From Pseudazoarcus pumilus_A (GTDB lineage Bacteria > Pseudomonadota > Gammaproteobacteria > Burkholderiales > Rhodocyclaceae), in NCBI GenBank assembly GCA_033837965.1, contig JAJLLM010000107.1, positions 1 through 13,497 on the forward strand: DNA of 13,497 bases, written 5' to 3'. The stretch's first letter is position 1, and every line of letters begins with the position of its first letter. Below the pieces are notes generated by a model that was not told the DNA's origin, did no database searches, and was given only the letters and a program-made list of their open reading frames with translations. This document shows positions 1-5,636 of this stretch, piece after piece. Position numbers and translations under genes: made by a program.

Positions 1-396
1 GCCGCCAACCATCTTCATCGGATACTTGATCCGGCGCTGGCTGTGGCCGTGGTTACGCAGTGCGGCACCCTTGGCGCAGTGCGCGCCGAGGTTGATCGGG
101 CTCTCGAAGGCCGGCTCCTGGCCGATCCACACGCCGTTCTGTACCTCGGCAATGGTCGAACAGCCGACCGAACAGTGACCACAGACGGTCTTGACCTTCT
201 TGATCTCGGCCTTCGGGTCGATGCTGCGCGCGGCCTTGGCCTTCTTGACCATGGTGCCCGGCAGGATGCCGGCGACCGCGACACCGCCGACGGCCAGACC
301 GGATCCGCGCAGAAAATTGCGGCGGGTCACCGTCTTGCCGAGCAGGCCGGCACCCAGACGGGCGGGTGCGCTACCGTTTTTCTTGACCAATTTCAT
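1..396 (-). CDS. fdhA: Formate dehydrogenase catalytic (alpha) subunit, N-terminal part, runs off the left edge
   Basis: The first 132 residues are present. They carry a twin-arginine signal (TRRNFLRGS, Arg25-Arg26) followed by a hydrophobic stretch, so the enzyme should be exported folded by Tat to the periplasm. Next comes the [4Fe-4S] motif of the molybdopterin oxidoreductase family: Cys72-x2-Cys75-x3-Cys79-x27-Cys107. The product would oxidise formate to CO2 at a bis-MGD Mo/W centre and pass electrons through this cluster to a beta subunit, presumably encoded beyond the left edge. The active-site Cys/Sec is outside the window. The start was chosen because GAGGAG lies 7 bases upstream; another ATG at 403 is out of frame. 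It is the last visible gene of the operon, after all its accessory genes. Other Tat-exported molybdoenzymes share this N-terminus, but the neighbouring FDH-specific accessory genes make FDH the best call. Confidence 0.87.
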   Translation of the reverse strand, partial: MKLVKKNGSAPARLGAGLLGKTVTRRNFLRGSGLAVGGVAVAGILPGTMVKKAKAARSIDPKAEIKKVKTVCGHCSVGCSTIAEVQNGVWIGQEPAFESPINLGAHCAKGAALRNHGHSQRRIKYPMKMVGG

Positions 397-422
397 GGTT
401 CATCTCCTCGCTGTTGGCTACG

Positions 423-437
423 GCGGCGTAACGCCGC
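423..437. repeat. Short perfect hairpin between the small Tat protein gene and fdhA
   Basis: GCGGCG-TAA-CGCCGC, 6-base arms with a 3-base loop, lies between the stop of the small Tat-signal gene and the fdhA ribosome binding site. There is no T-tract, so it is unlikely to be a full terminator. It could stabilise or mark a processing point in the operon mRNA. The function is inferred only. Confidence 0.4.
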
Positions 438-444
438 GCCCAGC

Positions 445-654
445 CTAGAATTGCGCCTTGTTGTAGTAGTCGCGGATGTGTTGCGTCTCGTGGTAGCCGG
501 TGGCGGCCGCCTCGACAGGCGCTTCGGCCTCCACCGGCGCGGCCGAGGCCTGACCCATGGTCGCCGCAACCGCCACACCACCCCCGGTCAATGCCATCGA
601 TTTCATGAACTTGCGACGGGACTCGATCCCGACTGCATCTTCTTTGCTGTTCAT
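445..654 (-). CDS. Small Tat-signal protein of the formate dehydrogenase region (TIGR02811-like)
   Basis: A 69-residue protein starting MNSKEDAVG. The open frame extends 9 codons further upstream to an ATG at 681, but that extension contains the GAGGAG ribosome binding site of the internal ATG (6 bases away), so the shorter start is preferred. Residues 12-18 (SRRKFMK) form a good twin-arginine motif, followed by a Gly/Ala-rich hydrophobic segment ending near QASAA. The mature part is only about 35 residues: Ala/Glu/Pro-rich, then a polar tail (YHETQHIRDYYNKAQF). No metal-binding cysteines are present. Proteins of this pattern are regularly encoded directly before Tat-exported FDH catalytic subunits; their role is unknown. 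It may be a small subunit or an export partner of FDH, which is inference from position. Confidence 0.85.
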   Translation of the reverse strand: MNSKEDAVGIESRRKFMKSMALTGGGVAVAATMGQASAAPVEAEAPVEAAATGYHETQHIRDYYNKAQF

Positions 655-717
655 CTCCGACTCCTCTTGTCGTGAACCCATTGCGGCAATGTCGTCGCCG
701 CTGCTCTGGTGGCCGGC

Positions 718-1326
718 TTACGCCGACATTGCATAAAACCGCCGTTCCAGCGTCAGAAACGCCGAACCGAGCGCCGCTACCGCGCGGTAGAAATCCGCGC
801 CGGGCGCCTTGTCGATATCCTCGAAAAGCCGCCCCATCCAGTTGTCGACATGGCGTTCGAAAATTTCCTTCTGCCAGTCGAAATCGACGTCCTCGTCGAG
901 GACAACGAATCCCATGATTTCGCACACCGCGCCCGCGTGATCCTCGGTCTCGCTGCTGTCCGCGCGCCGCTCGATGCCCAGCCGGACCAGCTCGTCGCGC
1001 AGCAGCACCAGCGGGCGCGAGGCAATCGACTCATCGAGGTACCAGGACGAATATGGCGTGACCTCGCCGCTGCCGACGCCGATGAAGAGCGTCTGATACT
1101 CCTCGGCCAGGCGGGTGTCGTCTGCCGTTCGCGCGGCCTCGGCGAGACGCCCCCAGGCCTCGCTGATGGCATCGCCGTGACGCGTCTCGCTGCCGATGGC
1201 GATCATGCGCTCGCGCAGTTCGCGGTCGGGCGGCGCCATCAACAACCGGCCGAGCAGCGTCCAGGTGCCGGCACGCAACATGTCGACATCGGTATCGCGA
1301 GGCGTCTCTACGGTGTTCTCAAGCAT
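718..1326 (-). CDS. TorD/DmsD-family chaperone for the molybdoenzyme
   Basis: A 202-residue protein, the usual length for TorD/DmsD (NarJ-like) redox-enzyme maturation proteins. Family signatures are visible: residues 77-97, reading Y-x2-LF-x-G-x-GE-x2-PY-x-S-x-YL, and the ExxDH box at 126-130 (ETEDH), here with Thr in place of the more common Pro. These cytoplasmic all-helical chaperones bind the Tat signal or apo-form of their partner and hold back export until the Mo cofactor is inserted; the likely client is the FDH catalytic subunit encoded two genes downstream. The ATG follows the stop of the polyferredoxin gene by 9 bases and its ribosome binding site (GAGG) overlaps that stop, so the two are probably translationally coupled. 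The client assignment is inference. Confidence 0.9.
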   Translation of the reverse strand: MLENTVETPRDTDVDMLRAGTWTLLGRLLMAPPDRELRERMIAIGSETRHGDAISEAWGRLAEAARTADDTRLAEEYQTLFIGVGSGEVTPYSSWYLDESIASRPLVLLRDELVRLGIERRADSSETEDHAGAVCEIMGFVVLDEDVDFDWQKEIFERHVDNWMGRLFEDIDKAPGADFYRAVAALGSAFLTLERRFYAMSA

Positions 1327-1335
1327 TGCGCATCC

Positions 1336-3063
1336 TCATTTCGGCCCGAACCAGCGCGGCTTGGAGCCGCCCTTGAGGTCGTCGGCGAACATGTCCACGA
1401 CGCGGCAATCGCCGCACATCTTGAGGCGGCGCAGCGCGTCTTCGGACTGGAACATGTGGTGGCCGGAGAGCTTTTCGACCATGCGGCCGATCACGCTCTG
1501 GGTGGCAAAGGGCTTGCCGCAGCGCACGCAGCAGAAGGGCTCTTCCTCGTTGAGCACCTGGGGCTTGCGACGCGATTCCCAGTCGAAGGTGAAGCGCGCT
1601 TCGAGCGTGATGGCGTCTTCCGGACAGGCCTTGGCACACAACCCGCACTGCACGCAGAGATCTTCGGTGAAGGACAGCTGCGGCTTGTCGCCGGCGTCGG
1701 TCAGGGCGCGCGTGGGGCAGACCTGCGAACAGGACATGCACAGCGTGCAGGCCTGCTTGTCGACCATGATCTGTCCGAACGGCGCACCGGCGGGCAGCGC
1801 CACCGTGCGCGGATTTTCGGGCGCCTGGTCGTACAGGTGATCGAGCGCGAGGCGCAGCGTACCGCGCTTCTCGTTGTAGGTGTCGAAGCTCGCCGGCTGA
1901 CGCACGGCCGGCGCCATGGCACGGCCGAACACGGCAGCGGCATCGTCGTCCGCACCGAGCCACACCAGACGGGTGCCGTCGAGGCCCATGGCATCCATGA
2001 TCGGGGCGGCAAAGCGCATCTGCTCGCGCATGGCTGCGCGCACCGTCGGCGGCACGGCATCGGTGTCCAGCAGCACGATCTCGGCTGCGCCATAGGCAAA
2101 GGCGGCAAACCAGGTGTCCATGCCAGCCGCGCCGATCTCGGCAAGCTGTACCGGCAGGGCGCGTGCGGGCAAGAGCGGAGCCAGCTGACGCAGGCGCTCG
2201 AGCCCGTCTTCCTCGTCGTGCAGCACCAGCAGCGGCTTCTCCCCGCCGGCCTCGCGGTAGGCGGCGAGCATGCGCTTGATGCGCGCGATCTGGTCGCGCG
2301 GGCCGGGGTAGGCGTAGGTCATGGCCCCGGTCGGGCAGACGCTGGTACAGGTGCCGGCGCCCTGACAGAGGTAGGGGTCGACGTCGACCAGATCACCGAG
2401 CGACTTGATGGCACCGGTGGGACAGGCGTCGAGACAACGCGTACAGCCGCTCAGGCCGGAATCACCGTGGGCGCAGATGTCGGCGTTGTAAGCAAAGAAG
2501 CGCGGCTTCTCGAACTCGCCGGTCATGTCCGGCATCTCAGCCAGCATGGCGTTGAGACGCGCGGAATCGCCGCGCGGAGCGTAATAGCCGAAGGGGGCAA
2601 TCTCGTGGCGGATGGCCGGTTCGCGGCGCAGGTCGAGCACCAAGTCGAACCACGGCTGATCGGGACGCGACAGCCCGGCAGGAGAAACCTCCTGCCCGTT
2701 GCCGAGTTTGACCGTACAGGAGAACTTGCCGAGATGGCCGGAGATGTCTCCCGGCTCACCACGCACGATCATCACGCGCAACTCGTCAGCACGCGCCGCC
2801 GCCGCGGACTCGGACAGGGCACCGCTGGCCGGCGCGGTGGGCAGCACCGTGCAGTGCAGGTGCTCGCGCAGCGCGTCGGCGCACTCCAGCGCGTCGCGCT
2901 CGGCACCGACGATCAGCACGTAGCCGGTGGAGCGATAGGCCACCAGCGAAGTCGGCTCGACATCCACCGCATAGGCAGCCTGCAAGGCAGCAAGCCGCGC
3001 AGCGGCCTCCGGTTCACCGGAACGCAGCACGGGATCGTCGTACAGGGCGGAAAGATCGGTCAT
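1336..3063 (-). CDS. 575-residue polyferredoxin with four cysteine clusters and a C-terminal CxxC pair
   Basis: A cytoplasmic iron-sulfur protein with no signal peptide or membrane segment. The N-terminal about 190 residues have no motif I recognise. The first ferredoxin module is atypical: Cys197-x9-Cys207-x2-Cys210-x3-Cys214-Pro and Cys233-x5-Cys239-x3-Cys243-Pro. A cysteine-free alpha/beta stretch follows (about 275-395). The second module is a classical 2x[4Fe-4S] ferredoxin: Cys439/442/445/449 and Cys470/473/476/480. The C-terminus has Cys512-x2-Cys515 and Cys550-x2-Cys553, resembling a zinc or rubredoxin-like knuckle. Its start overlaps the DUF3306 stop by 4 bases (ATGA). Homologues occur next to DUF3305/DUF3306 and FDH genes in betaproteobacteria and Shewanella. 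As FDH is periplasmic while this protein looks cytoplasmic, a role in maturation or electron delivery for it is more likely than being the FDH beta subunit; this is inferred. Confidence 0.85.
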   Translation of the reverse strand: MTDLSALYDDPVLRSGEPEAAARLAALQAAYAVDVEPTSLVAYRSTGYVLIVGAERDALECADALREHLHCTVLPTAPASGALSESAAAARADELRVMIVRGEPGDISGHLGKFSCTVKLGNGQEVSPAGLSRPDQPWFDLVLDLRREPAIRHEIAPFGYYAPRGDSARLNAMLAEMPDMTGEFEKPRFFAYNADICAHGDSGLSGCTRCLDACPTGAIKSLGDLVDVDPYLCQGAGTCTSVCPTGAMTYAYPGPRDQIARIKRMLAAYREAGGEKPLLVLHDEEDGLERLRQLAPLLPARALPVQLAEIGAAGMDTWFAAFAYGAAEIVLLDTDAVPPTVRAAMREQMRFAAPIMDAMGLDGTRLVWLGADDDAAAVFGRAMAPAVRQPASFDTYNEKRGTLRLALDHLYDQAPENPRTVALPAGAPFGQIMVDKQACTLCMSCSQVCPTRALTDAGDKPQLSFTEDLCVQCGLCAKACPEDAITLEARFTFDWESRRKPQVLNEEEPFCCVRCGKPFATQSVIGRMVEKLSGHHMFQSEDALRRLKMCGDCRVVDMFADDLKGGSKPRWFGPK

Positions 3064-3728
3064 GTGGCCTCGGTTCTGGCGGCGCTCACCCTGTCGGGCG
3101 CCGCATGGTGTTCGCCTTCGGACGAAACCGCGTCCGTTTCGGCGCTGTTCAGGCGGCCCTCGCGCTCGGCGCGGGCCAGGTATTCGGCTTCGAGATCGGG
3201 CGTCTTCTCGCCACGGAACTGGGCAGCAACGCGCGCCTCGAGTTCCTCCTGCGACACCGTCACGCCCTTGCCGGTGAGCCGCTCATAGAGCTTGCCGGCC
3301 TCGCGCGCGATGGCCGACTTGAGGTCGTGCGGCACGATGTCGCCGAGCGGGGCGAAGTTGGTGTAGTCGTCGGCGTACTCGGCGCACACACAGTAAACGT
3401 TGTACTTCGGGTTCATGAAGATCTTGCTCAGCGCTCGCGTGCGCAGCGCCGACGAGATGTTTTTCGCCATGAACATGGAGACGTCCGAATCGGCCGTCAG
3501 CGTCTCGACATCGGGCATGTCCTCATCGGTCAGCTCGGACATGCGCTTGCCGGTGCGCGCGTCGATCGGGTCGTTGTCCACTTCCGGCGCAACCGCTTCT
3601 GCAGCCGGTGCCGCAACGACCACGGCTTCGACGGGCTCGTCGACTTCCAGACCGCGTTTGCGGCGCGACCAGCGCGACAGGAAGGTGCCGCCCTCGACCG
3701 GCGGGGGAGAAAGACGCGACTCGCTCAT
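3060..3728 (-). CDS. DUF3306 protein, FDH accessory of unknown function
   Basis: A 222-residue soluble protein. The N-terminal FLSRWSRRK (16-24) followed by an acidic, Ala/Val/Pro-rich linker is typical of DUF3306. The conserved core is at about 90-130: a helix with ALRTRALSKIF, then NP-x-YNVYCVCAEYADDYT. Cys113 and Cys115 lie in this core, but I do not know whether they matter. The C-terminal 40 residues are polar and probably disordered. It overlaps DUF3305 upstream and the polyferredoxin downstream by 4 bases each (ATGA), so the three should be made together. The ribosome binding site GGAGAGG lies within the end of the DUF3305 gene. No biochemical function is known to me; linkage to FDH suggests maturation or assembly. 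Confidence 0.87.
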   Translation of the reverse strand: MSESRLSPPPVEGGTFLSRWSRRKRGLEVDEPVEAVVVAAPAAEAVAPEVDNDPIDARTGKRMSELTDEDMPDVETLTADSDVSMFMAKNISSALRTRALSKIFMNPKYNVYCVCAEYADDYTNFAPLGDIVPHDLKSAIAREAGKLYERLTGKGVTVSQEELEARVAAQFRGEKTPDLEAEYLARAEREGRLNSAETDAVSSEGEHHAAPDRVSAARTEAT

Positions 3729-4294
3729 GAGCCCTCTCCCTGGAAATCGCCCACGGTGGCGTCGTACAGCGCCTTGCTGCGCTGCTTGCCGCGACCCTTG
3801 CCGCGGCGCCTCGGTTCGTAGTGGGCCGTGATGAACTGCTCCAGCCAGCGATAGACCTCAGGCGGCATCGGGGCGGACAGCACGACCTCATCCGCAGCGC
3901 GCAGGTTGGTGCAGTCGAGGTTCTGTGCGCGGTCGAGGCTGACCGTGACTTCCAGCGGCTCCATGCCACCTTCGGCGCTGAAACGGGCAATGACGTAAAC
4001 CTCCGGCCGGTCACCGCCGAGGTTCAGCGCGTAATCCTCGGCCTGCGCCGGATGCAGCCGGATCGAGAAGCCGCGCCACAGAAAGAGTTCGGCCGAAGCC
4101 GTGGAGCGCACACACACGCCGGAACGCTCGGCCGCGGCAAAGTGCCCGCCAACGACGATGCCGGTCACCTGCCACAGCATCGAGTCGGCCGCACGCTCGC
4201 GACCGGGCGATGCAATCATCACCGCCACGGGCAGAACCGCGTCGTGCGACCACGTTTCGTCGGTCGTATCAGCTGTGTGCAGATCCGTCGTCAA
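3725..4294 (-). CDS. DUF3305 protein, first gene of the FDH operon, probable TTG start
   Basis: A 189-residue soluble protein matching the DUF3305 pattern: PVAVMIASPGRE near 22-33, W41QVTG, then LFLWRGFSIRLHP (70-82) and EDYALNLGGDRPEVYVIAR (86-104), ending with helix PPEVYRWLEQFITAHYEP and a very basic tail (162-174, RRRGKGRGKQRSK). The start is a TTG at 4292-4294: an in-frame TAG lies 24 bases upstream, no ATG or GTG lies between, and the first internal ATG would remove part of the conserved domain. An AGGGGG tract sits 4 bases before the TTG. It always seems to travel with DUF3306 and FDH genes; the function is unknown. The basic tail could contact nucleic acid or an acidic partner, which is inference. 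Confidence 0.84.
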   Translation of the reverse strand: MTTDLHTADTTDETWSHDAVLPVAVMIASPGRERAADSMLWQVTGIVVGGHFAAAERSGVCVRSTASAELFLWRGFSIRLHPAQAEDYALNLGGDRPEVYVIARFSAEGGMEPLEVTVSLDRAQNLDCTNLRAADEVVLSAPMPPEVYRWLEQFITAHYEPRRRGKGRGKQRSKALYDATVGDFQGEGS

Positions 4295-4318
4295 GCGACC
4301 CCCTATGCAAGCACGTAC

Positions 4319-4339
4319 CTATCGTTTTATAGACGATAG
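4319..4339. promoter_or_regulatory. Inverted repeat over the -12 element and predicted transcription start of the FDH operon
   Basis: CTATCGT at 4319-4325 and ACGATAG at 4333-4339 are perfect 7-base arms separated by TTTATAG. It overlaps the -12 GC of the sigma-54 promoter and the expected +1 (about 4328). A protein bound here would block transcription, or the arms could form a hairpin at the 5' end of the mRNA. The owner of the site is unknown. Confidence 0.4.
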
Positions 4340-4353
4340 CAACTGACATGCCA
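4338..4353 (-). promoter_or_regulatory. Sigma-54 (RpoN) promoter of the FDH operon
   Basis: Read on the minus strand, TGGCATGTCAGTTGCT matches the sigma-54 consensus TGGCACG-N4-TTGCW at nearly every fixed position, with exactly 10 bases between the -24 GG (4351-4352) and the -12 GC (4339-4340). Transcription would begin near 4328, leaving a leader of about 34 bases before the TTG of the DUF3305 gene. The divergently encoded sigma-54 activator supports the assignment. Confidence 0.85.
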
Positions 4354-4419
4354 CCCTAGGCATTCGTGAAAACACCCGTTTTGACAAGGGTTTTGGCGCA
4401 TCCGAACGAGCCCGGCCGA

Positions 4420-4433
4420 GCACTTTTGTCCCA
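4420..4433 (-). promoter_or_regulatory. Putative activator motif, copy 1 (TGG-G-ACAAAA)
   Basis: On the minus strand this reads TGGGACAAAAGTGC. With copy 2 on the opposite strand it forms a dyad with 8-base arms, TTTTGTCC (4424-4431) and GGACAAAA (4449-4456). It lies about 70-80 bases upstream of the -24 element, a usual place for an upstream activator site of a sigma-54 activator. The binding protein is inferred to be the divergent regulator. Confidence 0.5.
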
Positions 4434-4447
4434 CATTCAAGGAGACA

Positions 4448-4463
4448 TGGACAAAATGCACCA
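4448..4463 (+). promoter_or_regulatory. Putative activator motif, copy 2 (TGG-ACAAAATG)
   Basis: TGGACAAAATGCACCA is nearly the same as copy 3 and inverted relative to copy 1. It is about 95-110 bases upstream of the FDH -24 element. Its last base begins a perfect 17-base palindrome (4463-4479). Confidence 0.5.
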
Positions 4464-4479
4464 TGCTGCGTGGCAGCAT
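4463..4479. repeat. Perfect 17-base palindrome ATGCTGC-GTG-GCAGCAT
   Basis: Seven-base arms (4463-4469 and 4473-4479) around GTG directly adjoin motif copy 2. It could be part of the same regulator site, a separate dimeric operator, or a hairpin in a transcript toward the regulator gene. No T-tract follows, so a terminator is unlikely. Confidence 0.4.
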
Positions 4480-4521
4480 CCTCCGGGCCGTTCCGCAACA
4501 ACCAAAGATGTGGCAGACCAG

Positions 4522-4543
4522 CGCCCGGGGCCGGACCGGGGCG
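4522..4543. repeat. GC-rich imperfect hairpin
   Basis: CGCCCGG and CCGGGGCG flank GGCCGGA, giving a stem of about 7 pairs with one bulged G. There is no T-tract on either strand. It may insulate the two divergent transcription units or sit in the leader of the regulator mRNA. The function is uncertain. Confidence 0.3.
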
Positions 4544-4587
4544 TCACCGACGGATCGCGTCGGATTGACCCACGGACACCCCCGGAC

Positions 4588-4603
4588 TGGTACAAAATGT
4601 CCA
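4588..4603 (+). promoter_or_regulatory. Putative activator motif, copy 3, overlapping a possible extended -10 of the regulator gene
   Basis: TGGTACAAAATGTCCA repeats the copy 2 motif and lies 31 bases before the ATG at 4635. The same bases include TGG-TACAAA, a plausible extended -10 (TGn plus 4 of 6 matches to TATAAT); the nearest -35-like sequence, TTGACC at 4565-4570, is 20 bases away, which is too far to be convincing. If both readings hold, the regulator would bind over its own promoter and limit its synthesis. Confidence 0.4.
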
Positions 4604-4634
4604 CTCCAGATTGCCGTCCGATCAACGTACGCCG

Positions 4635-5603
4635 ATGACCACCCCCCGCCCATCCGAACTTTCCGCAAGCGCCGCAGCACTGCATCGTCACGACGTGGCC
4701 AGCCGCAGCGCGGCGATGCGCCAGCTGGACGGCCTGCTCCAGCGCATCGCGCCGTCCCGCACGACCGTGCTGATCGAGGGAGAGTCAGGAGCCGGCAAGG
4801 AAGTGGCGGCCACCCGTCTGCATGTGCTGAGCGGTAGGCGCGGCCCACTGGTCGCGATCAACTGCGGCTCGATGTCGCCCGAACTGCTCGACAGTGAGCT
4901 GTTCGGTCATGCCCGTGGTGCCTTCACCGGCGCCAGCCAGGGACGCGAAGGACTGATCCTGCATGCCGATGGCGGCACGCTGTTCCTCGACGAAATCGGC
5001 GAACTGCCGCTGTTCCTGCAGGCCAAGCTGCTGCGCGTGCTGGAGACGTCGAGCGTGCGGCCGGTGGGCACCGATGCCGAGGTGCCGGTGGATCTGCGTG
5101 TGGTCGCCGCAAGCAACCGTCCGATGGCACAACTGGTCGAGGACGGACACTTTCGCGAAGACCTGTATTACCGCCTTAACGTGCTCGCCGTGCGCGTGCC
5201 GCCACTGCGCGAACGTGCCGAGGACATCCCGGCGCTGATCGAACATTTCGCCTCTCACTTTGTGGAAGCGCTGGGGGTGGCTCCGGCAGTGCTCGGTCGC
5301 GGTGGACTGCGCAAGCTGCAGAGCCACAGCTGGCCCGGCAATGTGCGCGAACTGCGCAACCTGGTGGAACGCGCGATGCTGCTGGGACGCAATGTGGACG
5401 CCTGTCTGCGCGTGCAGCCGCTGGATGCGCCGGCGCTGCAGGCGCGGGGAGACAGCGGTTACCCGCCGGATCTGCCGCTGGCGGAGGTACGGCGGCGGCA
5501 CATGGAACGCGTGCTGTTGCTGTGTCAGGGCAACAAGTCCGAGGCCGCGCGCCGCATGGGAGTGTCACGCAAGACGCTGGAGCGCTGGATGCGCGAAGGC
5601 TGA
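4635..5603 (+). CDS. Sigma-54-dependent activator without a sensory domain, divergent from the FDH operon
   Basis: A 322-residue enhancer-binding protein that hydrolyses ATP to open sigma-54 promoter complexes. Visible in order: about 40 N-terminal residues, Walker A GESGAGKE (49-56), the sigma-54 contact loop GAFTGA (95-100), Walker B GGTLFLDE (113-120), the arginine-finger region FREDLYYRL (173-181), sensor II WPGNVREL (233-240), and a Fis-type helix-turn-helix at about 299-319 (NKSEAARRMGVSRKTLER). There is no receiver, PAS, GAF or V4R domain, so it resembles PspF/HrpR-type activators that are always competent or controlled by another protein. An upstream in-frame TTG (4611) would add 8 residues; the ATG is preferred, although neither has a clear ribosome binding site. 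Head-to-head placement with a sigma-54 promoter makes the FDH operon the likely target. The signal it answers to is unknown. Confidence 0.9.
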   Translation: MTTPRPSELSASAAALHRHDVASRSAAMRQLDGLLQRIAPSRTTVLIEGESGAGKEVAATRLHVLSGRRGPLVAINCGSMSPELLDSELFGHARGAFTGASQGREGLILHADGGTLFLDEIGELPLFLQAKLLRVLETSSVRPVGTDAEVPVDLRVVAASNRPMAQLVEDGHFREDLYYRLNVLAVRVPPLRERAEDIPALIEHFASHFVEALGVAPAVLGRGGLRKLQSHSWPGNVRELRNLVERAMLLGRNVDACLRVQPLDAPALQARGDSGYPPDLPLAEVRRRHMERVLLLCQGNKSEAARRMGVSRKTLERWMREG

Positions 5604-5625
5604 CGGGCCGACCTGCGCCGGCCCG
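5604..5625. terminator. Possible shared terminator hairpin between the convergent regulator and mrp/apbC genes
   Basis: CGGGCCG (5604-5610) and CGGCCCG (5619-5625) are perfect 7-base arms around an 8-base loop. The hairpin starts right after the regulator stop codon and 11 bases beyond the stop of the opposing gene. It lacks a T-tract in either direction, so it may only end transcription partly or protect 3' ends. Confidence 0.45.
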
Positions 5626-5636
5626 CGGGACTGCGA

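Larger units (their letters stand above)
4295..4634. other. 340-base divergent control region between the FDH operon and its presumed activator
   Basis: No convincing coding sequence. From left to right on the plus strand it holds: a 7-base inverted repeat (4319-4339), a sigma-54 promoter facing the FDH operon (4338-4353), an AT-richer tract (4367-4395) with an imperfect AAAAC-CCC/GGG-TTTT inverted repeat, a TGG-ACAAAA motif pair (4420-4433 and 4448-4463), a 17-base palindrome (4463-4479), a GC-rich hairpin (4522-4543) and a third motif copy (4588-4603). This density of dyads suggests regulator binding sites. Confidence 0.8.

Noticed and set aside
709..3288. 859-codon open frame on the plus strand
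   Set aside because: It is antisense to the TorD chaperone and polyferredoxin genes, whose products have clear family motifs. Its own translation is rich in Arg, His and Gly with no domain, as expected of a GC-rich shadow frame.
4306..4320. Second sigma-54-like sequence on the minus strand (AGGTACGTGCTTGCA)
   Set aside because: Only 9 bases separate GG and GC instead of 10, and the start would fall at the TTG start codon. The site at 4338-4353 has correct spacing and a better match.
4381..4386. Perfect -35 hexamer TTGACA on the plus strand
   Set aside because: No -10-like hexamer lies 16-18 bases downstream (the sequence there is GAACGA), so it is probably chance.
4373..4386. IHF-like sequence between the activator motifs and the sigma-54 promoter
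   Set aside because: The minus-strand TGTCAA core is one mismatch from the first half of the consensus, but the TTR part is missing. The position suits a DNA bend, yet the match is too weak to list.
4366..4638. Short open frames in the control region on both strands
   Set aside because: They overlap the promoter and dyads, lack ribosome binding sites and give no recognisable protein.
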